Both the position numbers and the translations under genes were made by a program. The notes beneath the pieces were generated by a model that saw only the letters and a program-made list of their open reading frames with translations, was not told the origin of the DNA and did no database searches. 14,904 nucleotides of DNA from DATESG01 sp035270925 (GTDB taxonomy: Bacteria > Bacillota_I > Bacilli_A > RFN20 > CAG-826): positions 1 to 14,904 of the forward strand of contig DATESG010000006.1 in NCBI GenBank assembly GCA_035270925.1, read 5' to 3'. This document shows positions 1 through 6,332 of this stretch, in pieces. The number at the start of each line of letters is the position of its first letter. Within the stretch, counting starts at the first letter, position 1.

Positions 1-639
1 CGTGGATGCCGTCTTGACGTTTCTTATCCTGAAATTGCTGTCATGCAAGCCACTGCGATTATTAACGCGGCCTTACGTGCACAAATTACTTTAGGAAAAC
101 CTATCCATCCAGAAATTATGATTCCATTAATTCTTGATGTGAAAGAATTCCGTTACGTTAAAGACGTCGTTGTTGCGACCGCAGATAAATTAATTGCGGC
201 AAGTGGACAAAAACTTGATTACCATGTTGGTACCATGATTGAAATTCCACGTGCAGCCTTACTTGCTGATGAAATTGCTCAAGAAGCAGCCTTCTTCAGT
301 TTCGGAACCAACGACTTAACACAAATGACATACGGCTTTAGCCGTGATGACGCAACAAAGTTCTTACCAGATTATTTTGAAAAGAGAATCTTCGAACAAG
401 ATCCATTCCAAACCATTGACCAAAAGGGCGTCGGTAAATTAGTCGAAACCGCCGTTAAACTCGGTCGCGGTGCAAACAAAGACTTACACGTTGGCGTTTG
501 TGGCGAACATGGTGGCGATCCAGTTAGTATTAATTTCTTTGATAAAGTCGGGCTTGACTATGTTAGCTGTTCACCATTCCGTGTTCCAGTTGCTCGTCTA
601 GCCGCCGCTCAAGCTGCTTTAACTCACAAGAAAAAGTAA
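1..639 (+). CDS. ppdK: Pyruvate, phosphate dikinase, C-terminal part (5' end outside window)
   Basis: The reading frame is open from base 1, so the gene begins upstream; the ATG at 43 is internal. The 212 visible residues are the PEP/pyruvate-binding TIM-barrel end of PPDK, which interconverts pyruvate + ATP + Pi with PEP + AMP + PPi in the cytosol. Visible landmarks are the opening RGCRL...YPEI segment, the HVGTMIEIPRAALLAD strand, FFSFGTNDLTQMT, and near the C-terminus GVCGEHGGDP, which carries the catalytic Cys of this family. The frame ends in TAA with a strong terminator 18 nt later. It is the only gene left of the origin that runs toward the origin, head-on to the leftward fork. PEP synthase and enzyme I share the barrel, but CGEHGGDP with FGTNDLTQMT fits PPDK best. 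Confidence 0.95.
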   Translation, partial: RGCRLDVSYPEIAVMQATAIINAALRAQITLGKPIHPEIMIPLILDVKEFRYVKDVVVATADKLIAASGQKLDYHVGTMIEIPRAALLADEIAQEAAFFSFGTNDLTQMTYGFSRDDATKFLPDYFEKRIFEQDPFQTIDQKGVGKLVETAVKLGRGANKDLHVGVCGEHGGDPVSINFFDKVGLDYVSCSPFRVPVARLAAAQAALTHKKK

Positions 640-656
640 GCTTACAAGCTAAAATA

Positions 657-688
657 AAAAGGGTCTGAATTAATTTTCAGGCCCTTTT
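657..688. terminator. Bidirectional rho-independent terminator between convergent ppdK and glmU
   Basis: A 13-bp stem (657-669 pairing with 676-688, one G-T wobble) encloses a 6-nt loop. A-rich sequence on one flank and T-rich sequence on the other give a U-tract on either strand. It lies between the ppdK stop (637-639, +) and the glmU stop (702-704, -), so it can end both transcripts. Confidence 0.9.
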
Positions 689-701
689 CTTATGCGTGCG
701 A

Positions 702-2111
702 CTATTTCTTGTTGTTTTCTTTAATTGCTTTAGCTTTGGCTCTAAACACCTTAGCGTAACCGGCTTTATTTTCTTGTCTTGCTCTTGCAATTGCAAGGTC
801 ATCTTTATCAATGTCTTTGTTAATTGTCGAACCCGCAGCAATGAAGGCATCATCGCCAATATTTACAGGTGAGATGATTGTTGCATTGCTGCCTATAAAA
901 GCATTCTTACCGACAAAGCTATTGAATTTATTGAAGCCATCGTAGTTTGCAAATATGACTCCGCATCCAACATTAACGTTTTCATCAAGTGTCGCATCGC
1001 CAATGTAACTTAAATGTGCAGCTTTGGTTCCGTCTTTAATGATCGATTTTTTAACTTCAACAAAATTACCAATCTTGGTGTGGTTAAGAACTTCGACATG
1101 GCCACGGAATCTCGTGTATGGACCGATGTGGTTATCATTACCAATTTTGCTTTCCGTCAAATATGAAAGTTTAATTTCATTGTTGTCGCCAATTTGCACG
1201 TCTTCTAAATAAGTATTAGGGCCAATTATGTTGTTTTTACCTATTTTACTCTTACCAAGAATTGTTACTCCGGGACTGATAACAGTATCAGGACCAATTT
1301 CAACGTACGGGCCAATATAGCTATGATCAGGATCTTCGAATGTTACGCCATTAAGCATGTGGTGGCGGTTTATCCTTTTTTTAATTAATGTCGCCGCTTC
1401 CGCAAGTTGGACGCGGTCGTTGGTTCCTAACATTTCATTTTCATCTTCTAAGATATAAGCGCCAACGGCATAACCCTTTTTATTAAAGAGCCCAATAATG
1501 TCGGTTAAATATAGTTCGCCTGAGGCATTGTTCGTATTGAGATTATCTAATTGTTCAAATAAATATTGGTTATCAACGACATAAACACCAGCATTAACCT
1601 CGTTAACTCTAACTTGTTCACCAACTAAATCTTTTTGCTCAACGATTGCGGAAACATGCTCATCCGCATCGCGAATAATCCGTCCATACCCATGAGGATT
1701 TTTGGGGGTCGCCGTTAAGACTGTGAGATCAAGACGATAACGTCTATGGTGTTCGACTAATTTAGCCAAGGAATCCTTAGTAAGTAATGGAACATCCCCA
1801 GATAAAATCAAAGTTGTGCCTTCTAAGCCTCGAAGGATAGGTGCAGCCTGCATGATTGCGTGGCCGGTCCCAAGTTGTTCGTGTTGCCAGGCAATATCAA
1901 CGTCTGGGCCAACAAGACTCTTGGTATATTCTCCGCCATGACCGACGACAACGACTTTTTTACCATCAACAAGGCCGATTGTTGAATCCAGAACATAATT
2001 AACTAACGCGACCCCTAAGATAGGGTAGCCGACTTTAGAGATATTATTGTTAAGTGAGCGCATTCTTGTTCCTTTGCCCGCGGCAAGGATAATTGAGTGT
2101 AGTTTCATCAT
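702..2111 (-). CDS. glmU: Bifunctional UDP-N-acetylglucosamine pyrophosphorylase / glucosamine-1-phosphate N-acetyltransferase
   Basis: GlmU acetylates glucosamine-1-phosphate and then uridylylates it to UDP-GlcNAc, the cytosolic precursor for peptidoglycan and other glycans. The 469-residue protein has both domains at family length. The N-terminal nucleotidyltransferase half has LAAGKGTRM at about residues 9-17, a Lys at 26, GTGHA near 81-85 and GDVPLL near 105-110. From about residue 250 there are left-handed beta-helix hexapeptide repeats, with the HLSYIGDA and NYDG segments of the acetyltransferase site. Two adjacent ATGs (2111, 2108) could start it; in the upstream frame a TAA at 2121-2123 excludes any longer form. 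The Shine-Dalgarno lies unusually far upstream, behind a palindrome (separate entries). It is the last gene of the left block on - and has a 111-bp gap to rsmA. Confidence 0.95.
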   Translation of the reverse strand: MMKLHSIILAAGKGTRMRSLNNNISKVGYPILGVALVNYVLDSTIGLVDGKKVVVVGHGGEYTKSLVGPDVDIAWQHEQLGTGHAIMQAAPILRGLEGTTLILSGDVPLLTKDSLAKLVEHHRRYRLDLTVLTATPKNPHGYGRIIRDADEHVSAIVEQKDLVGEQVRVNEVNAGVYVVDNQYLFEQLDNLNTNNASGELYLTDIIGLFNKKGYAVGAYILEDENEMLGTNDRVQLAEAATLIKKRINRHHMLNGVTFEDPDHSYIGPYVEIGPDTVISPGVTILGKSKIGKNNIIGPNTYLEDVQIGDNNEIKLSYLTESKIGNDNHIGPYTRFRGHVEVLNHTKIGNFVEVKKSIIKDGTKAAHLSYIGDATLDENVNVGCGVIFANYDGFNKFNSFVGKNAFIGSNATIISPVNIGDDAFIAAGSTINKDIDKDDLAIARARQENKAGYAKVFRAKAKAIKENNKK

Positions 2112-2120
2112 AAATTTATG

Positions 2121-2136
2121 TTAGTACTGGTACTAA
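2121..2136. promoter_or_regulatory. Perfect palindrome in the glmU leader: operator or RNA hairpin
   Basis: TTAGTACTGGTACTAA is a perfect inverted repeat with 7-nt arms and a 2-nt centre. It sits between the glmU Shine-Dalgarno and its start codon. As RNA it can form a 6-bp stem with a CCAG loop; as DNA it has the symmetry of a repressor operator. Its half-sites (TTAGTAC) resemble those I recall for the fatty-acid regulator FapR, but FapR sites have a longer centre, so that identity is speculative. Confidence 0.6.
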
Positions 2137-2137
2137 A

Positions 2138-2154
2138 CTCTCCTTTATATTGTA
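2138..2154 (-). promoter_or_regulatory. Probable glmU -10 element and distant Shine-Dalgarno
   Basis: On the minus strand TACAAT (2154-2149) is a plausible -10, and AAAGGAGAG (2146-2138) is a strong Shine-Dalgarno. I see no convincing -35. The SD core GGAG is 28 nt from the ATG at 2111, far beyond normal spacing, unless the intervening 16-nt palindrome folds out. No start codon lies at normal distance from this SD. Confidence 0.45.
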
Positions 2155-2222
2155 ATGAATTGTCCTAATTAATAGTTTACATTATTTTTAGGCTTATGGT
2201 TTAAAGTTTCAACTTTGATAAT

Positions 2223-3041
2223 CTATTCCGTGGCTATCAATTTTTGATAGTTTTCAAATAATTTAACGAAAGCGGCAGCTTCAATTTCTTCCGGGCGCAT
2301 ATTGACGAGTAATCCACTTTTTTCAATAATTGTTACTGCTTTTTCCTTATCGCCAACTAGCGTCATCAGGTTATTATAGATTGTTTTTCTCCGCATTAAG
2401 AATAAGGCCTTAATAAATTTATAGAGTTTATTGATTTCGAGGCCGTGGGTTTTAAGTTTGAAGACATAAACACTAGAATCGACATATGGAGCTGGATAGA
2501 ATGCTGTTCTATCTGCATTGACGACGTGTTTAATCGTCCCGCTGAGATTAAGAAGAATCGCTAGAGGTCCATATTCCTTAGTTTGGGGGCTCGCAAAAAG
2601 CCGTTCGCTTACCTCTTGTTGAACCATAAAGACGAAATTTACAAGCTTTTGATTTTCAAGAATAACTTTTTCGATAATTGAAGTTGTAATGTAATAAGGT
2701 AAATTACTAATCACACTAATTGCTTCATCCTCAAAATTTGTTTTTAGAATGTCTTTATCGATTACTTCAACGTTTTCCTTCGTCAAATAGCGATGTTTAA
2801 GAAAGTAAGCAAGGCCGTGATCAATTTCAACGAGTTTGACTTTTTTGGGTGCGTCTGCAAGATAATCACTTAAGGCTCCAAGGCCTGGACCAATTTCATA
2901 AATGAGCGTACTTGTATCCTCGATAACGATTTTTGTAACCTTTTCACAGATTGTGTTTGAGATTAAAAAGTTTTGCCCAAATCTTTTTTGGGGGGCAAGT
3001 CCTAAGCGCTCCAATAAGGCAATTGTGTTAATTTTATCCAT
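2223..3041 (-). CDS. rsmA: 16S rRNA (adenine1518/1519-N6)-dimethyltransferase RsmA
   Basis: RsmA (KsgA) dimethylates two adjacent adenines in the 3'-terminal helix 45 of 16S rRNA during late 30S assembly, using S-adenosylmethionine. The 272-residue protein is of normal length. FGQNFL (residues 21-26) is the family N-terminal motif, EIGPGLGAL (49-57) is the SAM-binding loop, VEID follows at about 71-74, and NLPYYI (113-118) is the catalytic motif IV. A basic C-terminal domain (RRKTIYNNL) follows. The start ATG at 3041 overlaps the end of rnmV by 8 nt, so the two are probably translationally coupled; rnmV-rsmA adjacency is widespread in Firmicutes. Confidence 0.97.
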   Translation of the reverse strand: MDKINTIALLERLGLAPQKRFGQNFLISNTICEKVTKIVIEDTSTLIYEIGPGLGALSDYLADAPKKVKLVEIDHGLAYFLKHRYLTKENVEVIDKDILKTNFEDEAISVISNLPYYITTSIIEKVILENQKLVNFVFMVQQEVSERLFASPQTKEYGPLAILLNLSGTIKHVVNADRTAFYPAPYVDSSVYVFKLKTHGLEINKLYKFIKALFLMRRKTIYNNLMTLVGDKEKAVTIIEKSGLLVNMRPEEIEAAAFVKLFENYQKLIATE

Positions 3042-3555
3042 TTATCTTATTCTCTATTTCTGATTTTTCAATCCTTAAGTATTGTAGCCGTTTTATCATT
3101 GTGCGGTTGTTAACATTTCCAACCGGATAGTCATTGCTAATGATCTTTTTAAAATCGGGATTAATCTTAGCAAAGGCGATTAAATCTCGTAGTTCTAATT
3201 TCGTTGGTAAACTTTTCTCCGCGCTAAGAAGCGGCATTATGAGTGCAATTAAGGGCGCGATTTCTGTTTCCGCGAGTCCAACTTTACCTTTTCTAATGCT
3301 TTTGTTCTTATCAATCAACACTACTTTAGCCTCAGGAAAGGTGTCTAGTAATTTTTCACGAATTGCTTTTCCGGGACCATCAGGATCAGTAATAATGACT
3401 ATATCATGGTGCTTTTTCAAACCTTCGATATATTTTATTGTTTCACGTGAAACATAACTTCCGTTAGTTGTTACGATTTCGGTATTAAAAAACCTCGACA
3501 ATAGCTCCTTATCATTTTGACCTTCGACAATAAATACCGAGTTAGTCGAAATCAT
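3034..3555 (-). CDS. rnmV: Ribonuclease M5 (5S rRNA maturation)
   Basis: RNase M5 cuts 5S rRNA precursors to mature ends in low-GC Gram-positives. The 173-residue protein begins with a TOPRIM domain: IVEGQND (Glu11) and ITDPDGPG (Asp57, Asp59) supply the metal-binding acidic residues, and TNGS at 30-33 is typical of the family. The C-terminal part, ending in a basic helix (NNRTMIKRLQYL), would be the RNA-binding region. Its ATG overlaps the tatD stop as ATGA and its stop overlaps rsmA, so it is the third gene of a tightly coupled mnmE-tatD-rnmV-rsmA unit. Codons 34-39 (YVSRET) coincide with a perfect parS site. Confidence 0.93.
   Translation of the reverse strand: MISTNSVFIVEGQNDKELLSRFFNTEIVTTNGSYVSRETIKYIEGLKKHHDIVIITDPDGPGKAIREKLLDTFPEAKVVLIDKNKSIRKGKVGLAETEIAPLIALIMPLLSAEKSLPTKLELRDLIAFAKINPDFKKIISNDYPVGNVNNRTMIKRLQYLRIEKSEIENKING
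3439..3454. promoter_or_regulatory. parS: parS site (ParB/Spo0J binding), perfect consensus
   Basis: TGTTTCACGTGAAACA is an exact match to the 16-bp parS consensus TGTTNCACGTGAAACA bound by chromosomal ParB proteins. It lies inside rnmV, about 5 kb left of dnaA, as expected for origin-proximal parS. In chromosomal systems ParB loads here as a CTP-dependent clamp and recruits SMC. No parA or parB gene is in the window, so the binder must be encoded elsewhere. Confidence 0.9.
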
Positions 3556-4331
3556 TGATGTTCCACATGAAACACTTTGAAACTATTTTCTAAAAGTTGT
3601 TTTGCTAAACTCTCAGGTGTTATGTCTTTGATTTCGGCAATTTCTTGTAAAACGAGCGGGAGATAACTTGATTCATTTTGTTTGCCGCGGTTTGGATGTG
3701 GGGCAAGAAAGGGGCTATCTGTTTCGATTAATAACTTCTCAAGCGGCACTTCTTTAGCGACACGTTTTGGCTCCTTTGCATTTTTAAAAGTGACAGGACC
3801 ACCTAGCGAAATATAAAACCCTAATTTAATAAACTCTAATGCCATTTCACTTGATGAGGAGAAGCAGTGCATGATTCCGCCTTTATTAACCGGATGGTCT
3901 TTAAGCAGTTCAAGTGTCTCCTGAGCCGCATCACGCATGTGAACGACAATTGGTAAGTTATATTTGTTTGCGAGATTGATTTGTTTAATAAACCAACACT
4001 TTTGTATTTCATGTTGAGCCGCTTCCTTGTGCCAATAATAATCAAGACCAATTTCACCTAGGGCGACAACGTTATTTTGTGTAAGAAGTGCTTCTAACTC
4101 TAATAGATTTTCCGCAGTTGCCGTCAAACAATCGCTAGGATGAATACCAATGACGGCGTAAACACCGTGATTCTTGGATGCTATTTCGATTGCCTTCTTG
4201 CTTGAAGCTAAATCCCAGCCAACCACAGCGAAATAACTGACGCCATTATCTTGGGCGCGTTTTAAATAGCCTTCAATATCTTCTTTGAAATTATCGGCAT
4301 TAAGGTGACAGTGTGTATCAAATAAAACCAT
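3552..4331 (-). CDS. tatD: TatD-family metal-dependent DNase
   Basis: A TIM-barrel hydrolase of the TatD/YabD family (amidohydrolase superfamily), likely a metal-dependent DNase or 3'-exonuclease; its physiological role is poorly defined. I chose the ATG at 4331 because it gives the normal N-terminus MVLFDTHCHL and follows the mnmE stop by one base; an upstream ATG at 4382 would overlap mnmE by 50 nt and add an atypical leader. In the resulting 259 residues the metal ligands are visible: His7 and His9 (DTHCHL), Glu93 (GEIGLDYY), His131, His155 (MHCFS) and Asp205 (ETDSP). The last residues, FHVEHQ, are encoded by a parS-like sequence and probably reflect DNA constraint rather than enzyme function. 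tatD-rnmV-rsmA order is conserved in Firmicutes. Confidence 0.93.
   Translation of the reverse strand: MVLFDTHCHLNADNFKEDIEGYLKRAQDNGVSYFAVVGWDLASSKKAIEIASKNHGVYAVIGIHPSDCLTATAENLLELEALLTQNNVVALGEIGLDYYWHKEAAQHEIQKCWFIKQINLANKYNLPIVVHMRDAAQETLELLKDHPVNKGGIMHCFSSSSEMALEFIKLGFYISLGGPVTFKNAKEPKRVAKEVPLEKLLIETDSPFLAPHPNRGKQNESSYLPLVLQEIAEIKDITPESLAKQLLENSFKVFHVEHQ
3559..3574. promoter_or_regulatory. parS: Second parS site, one mismatch
   Basis: TGTTCCACATGAAACA differs from the parS consensus at one position (CACATG instead of the central CACGTG). It overlaps the 3' end of tatD and begins 4 nt from the tatD/rnmV ATGA junction. Its distance to the perfect site is exactly 120 bp, start to start. 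Confidence 0.75.
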
Positions 4332-4332
4332 C

Positions 4333-5661
4333 TTATTTACCCACACAAAATCTAGCGAAAATTTCTTTAGATAGATCATCATCGTTATTTTCGCCCAATA
4401 AGTCTTTAACTGTATAAAAAGCTTCTTGCAGAATTACAGAGACAAGATCTAGTGGAACATTACTGATTGCCTCACTCTTAGCTTGCTCGAGCAGCAGTTT
4501 GGTTTTAGAAAGAAGTCCTAATTGCCTGGCATTATTTAAACTTGGACGGATATAGCTCTCCTCTTCAATTCCTAAAAGTGCAAGCACTTGTGTTTCTAAC
4601 TCGCCAACATCGTGACTGAGCGCGGAAATATACACCGCGTTCTTATCTCGTTTACTAATTAAATCACTCTTGTTATAAACAACAATCCGCTTTTTGTTGT
4701 GCGTCAGTTCAATTAATTGCTTGTCTTCGTGGGTTAACTCTTGCGAAGCATCCAGGACAACAATAATAAGGTCAGCATGTTCAATTGATTGTTTGGCTTT
4801 ACTGATACCAATTGATTCAACTACATCGCTACTCTCTCTTATGCCCGCAGTATCAAATAAATTGAGGGTAATCCCGCGAATTTTGACTTGGCCTTCAACA
4901 ATATCACGGGTTGTCCCTGCAATATCAGTTACAATTGCTTTTTCTTCTTTTAAAAGCGCGTTAAGAAGTGATGACTTGCCAACATTAGGTCGACCGACAA
5001 TCGCAACATTAATCCCCTCTTTAATAATTTTCCCCTGTTGTCCTTGGGAGATAAGCTTAGTAATTTCAATATTTACTTTGGTAATATGATCAATTACTTG
5101 TGCCTTGGTGACAACACCGATATCTTCATACTCTGGATAATCAATATTAACCTCAATATTGCTCAATAAGTCTGCAATTTTAGTCTTGATCGGATATATT
5201 ATCTTACTGGTTTCGCCTTCAAGTGAAAGAAGCGAAAGTTTCTTGGCTTCGCTAGAAGTTGCGTTGATCATATCGTTTATAGCCTCAGCTTGGATTAAAT
5301 CAATCTTGTTATTTAAATATGCACGACTCGAAAATTCACCTTGGACCGCTAGCCGGGCCCCGTGTTTTAAAAAGAGTTCGATAATTTGATTGGCAATTAG
5401 CATCGAGCCATGACAAATTATTTCAACAACATTTTCACCGGTGAATGATTTAGGTGCGACAAAAAGCAGAGCAATTACCTCGTCAATTGCCTCTCCATCA
5501 TCATGGATACGGCCATAGACAATCTTTTTTTCTTTAATTTCGCTGACGTCTTCGCTAAAAATTTTAGAAAAAGTCGTGAGTGCATCCGCTCCCGAAACCC
5601 TAATGATTGCGAGTGCGCTTTTTAGTGGCGCCGTCGCAAGTGCAACAATTGTATTAACCAT
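4333..5661 (-). CDS. mnmE: tRNA modification GTPase MnmE (tRNA U34 carboxymethylaminomethylation)
   Basis: MnmE (TrmE) works with MnmG to modify the wobble uridine of certain tRNAs, using GTP hydrolysis and a folate-derived carbon. The protein has an N-terminal folate-binding domain (about residues 1-118), a helical domain, an inserted G domain (GRPNVGKS at 223-230, GTTRD at 249-253, DTAG at 270-273, NKSD at 330-333) and the diagnostic C-terminal FCVGK whose Cys is catalytically important. I use the ATG at 5661 (442 aa): an in-frame GTG at 5670 forms part of the Shine-Dalgarno GAGGTG, seven bases before this ATG. mnmG is not beside it, unlike the common mnmE-mnmG-rsmG order; tatD follows after 1 nt instead. 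Confidence 0.96.
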   Translation of the reverse strand: MVNTIVALATAPLKSALAIIRVSGADALTTFSKIFSEDVSEIKEKKIVYGRIHDDGEAIDEVIALLFVAPKSFTGENVVEIICHGSMLIANQIIELFLKHGARLAVQGEFSSRAYLNNKIDLIQAEAINDMINATSSEAKKLSLLSLEGETSKIIYPIKTKIADLLSNIEVNIDYPEYEDIGVVTKAQVIDHITKVNIEITKLISQGQQGKIIKEGINVAIVGRPNVGKSSLLNALLKEEKAIVTDIAGTTRDIVEGQVKIRGITLNLFDTAGIRESSDVVESIGISKAKQSIEHADLIIVVLDASQELTHEDKQLIELTHNKKRIVVYNKSDLISKRDKNAVYISALSHDVGELETQVLALLGIEEESYIRPSLNNARQLGLLSKTKLLLEQAKSEAISNVPLDLVSVILQEAFYTVKDLLGENNDDDLSKEIFARFCVGK

Positions 5662-5667
5662 AAATTT

Positions 5668-5690
5668 CACCTCGTTTATATTTTATCATA
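5668..5690 (-). promoter_or_regulatory. mnmE operon promoter (extended -10) and Shine-Dalgarno
   Basis: The minus strand carries TATGATAAAAT (5690-5680), an extended -10 (TG-n-TAAAAT) with no good -35 at 16-18 bp. Transcription would start near 5673, giving an unusually short leader of about 12 nt with the Shine-Dalgarno GAGGTG (5673-5668) at its very start. The same 11-mer pattern precedes dnaA, dnaN and rlbA. Confidence 0.65.
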
Positions 5691-5706
5691 CACACTGCTT
5701 GCCACG

Positions 5707-5728
5707 AAAAAAACCACCTAAGGTGGTT
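5707..5728 (-). terminator. Rho-independent terminator after jag
   Basis: A 7-bp stem (5712-5718 with 5722-5728) and 3-nt loop are followed, on the minus strand, by seven U residues (complement of A5707-5713). The stem includes two bases of the jag stop codon (5727-5729). It ends the rpmH-rnpA-yidC-jag unit just before the mnmE promoter. T-rich flanks on the other strand are weaker. Confidence 0.8.
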
Positions 5729-6332
5729 ATTCTTTTTCGTTATACTTAATGACGATTCTTCTTTCGTTCCGCTCTCCAATTGATTCGGTGCTAATATTGC
5801 CAAATGTTGATAGTGCGTTATGAACCGCCCGTCTTTCATCGGCTAACATCGGATCAAGTGTGACAGCAATTTGTGTTTTCTTCACTTCGCGTGCAAGCCG
5901 CTTGGCAATGGAAACAACTTTTGAATATCGTTGATTTTTATAATCGTTAATATCAACTAACACCCGGATTCGTTTTTTGTAACGTGTCGTCGCTGCGAGT
6001 TTAACTAATTGATTAATTGCCCCAAGTGTCTTGCCGTTTTTACCAATTAAGATCGAGTTATGACTTGTATCAAGTTCCAATCTAATTAGATCTTCTTCAA
6101 TAGAAGACTTCACAGTAGGCTCAATGTCGAAGGCCTTAATCATATTGCATAAGTAGTCACTTAGGTATTCAATGATATCGCTGGTTTCAAAGACGTTAAT
6201 TACGAATGTTTTTCTAAACAGTCTTTTTTTCTCTTCGACAAACTCATAAATGATTTCTTCAACGGCTTTACCTGAATCTTCACTAGCTTGCGCTAATGCA
6301 AGTTCTATTGTTTTTGCTTCATACGTTTTCAT
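5727..6332 (-). CDS. jag: RNA-binding protein Jag/KhpB (Jag-N, KH and R3H domains)
   Basis: Jag/KhpB (also EloR/SpoIIIJ-associated protein) is a cytosolic RNA-binding protein linked in Firmicutes to cell elongation and envelope regulation. The 201-residue protein has a Jag-N domain (about 1-50), a linker with predicted helices, a KH domain with IGKNGKTLG at 96-104 (GxxG loop GKNG), and a C-terminal R3H domain with Arg167-x3-His171. This is the standard architecture, with a short linker. Its ATG overlaps the yidC stop as ATGA, with a Shine-Dalgarno-like AGGAC inside the yidC 3' end, so it should be translationally coupled to the insertase. The yidC-jag pairing is conserved across Firmicutes. 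Confidence 0.95.
   Translation of the reverse strand: MKTYEAKTIELALAQASEDSGKAVEEIIYEFVEEKKRLFRKTFVINVFETSDIIEYLSDYLCNMIKAFDIEPTVKSSIEEDLIRLELDTSHNSILIGKNGKTLGAINQLVKLAATTRYKKRIRVLVDINDYKNQRYSKVVSIAKRLAREVKKTQIAVTLDPMLADERRAVHNALSTFGNISTESIGERNERRIVIKYNEKE

Noticed and set aside
43..639. A complete short gene starting at the ATG at 43
   Set aside because: The frame is open to base 1 and the residues before this Met (RGCRL...YPEI) are conserved PPDK sequence, so this is an internal Met of a truncated gene.
2203..2216. AAAGTT/AACTTT inverted repeat after rsmA as a terminator
   Set aside because: The stem is 6 bp and AT-rich with a 2-nt loop and no U-tract on the minus strand, so termination is unlikely.
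4332..4382. Upstream start for tatD at 4382
   Set aside because: It would overlap mnmE by 50 nt and add 17 residues unlike the family; the ATG at 4331 gives the canonical MVLFDTHCHL.
5662..5670. GTG start for mnmE at 5670
   Set aside because: The GTG forms part of the GAGGTG Shine-Dalgarno for the ATG at 5661, and the family N-terminus fits MVNTIVALATA.
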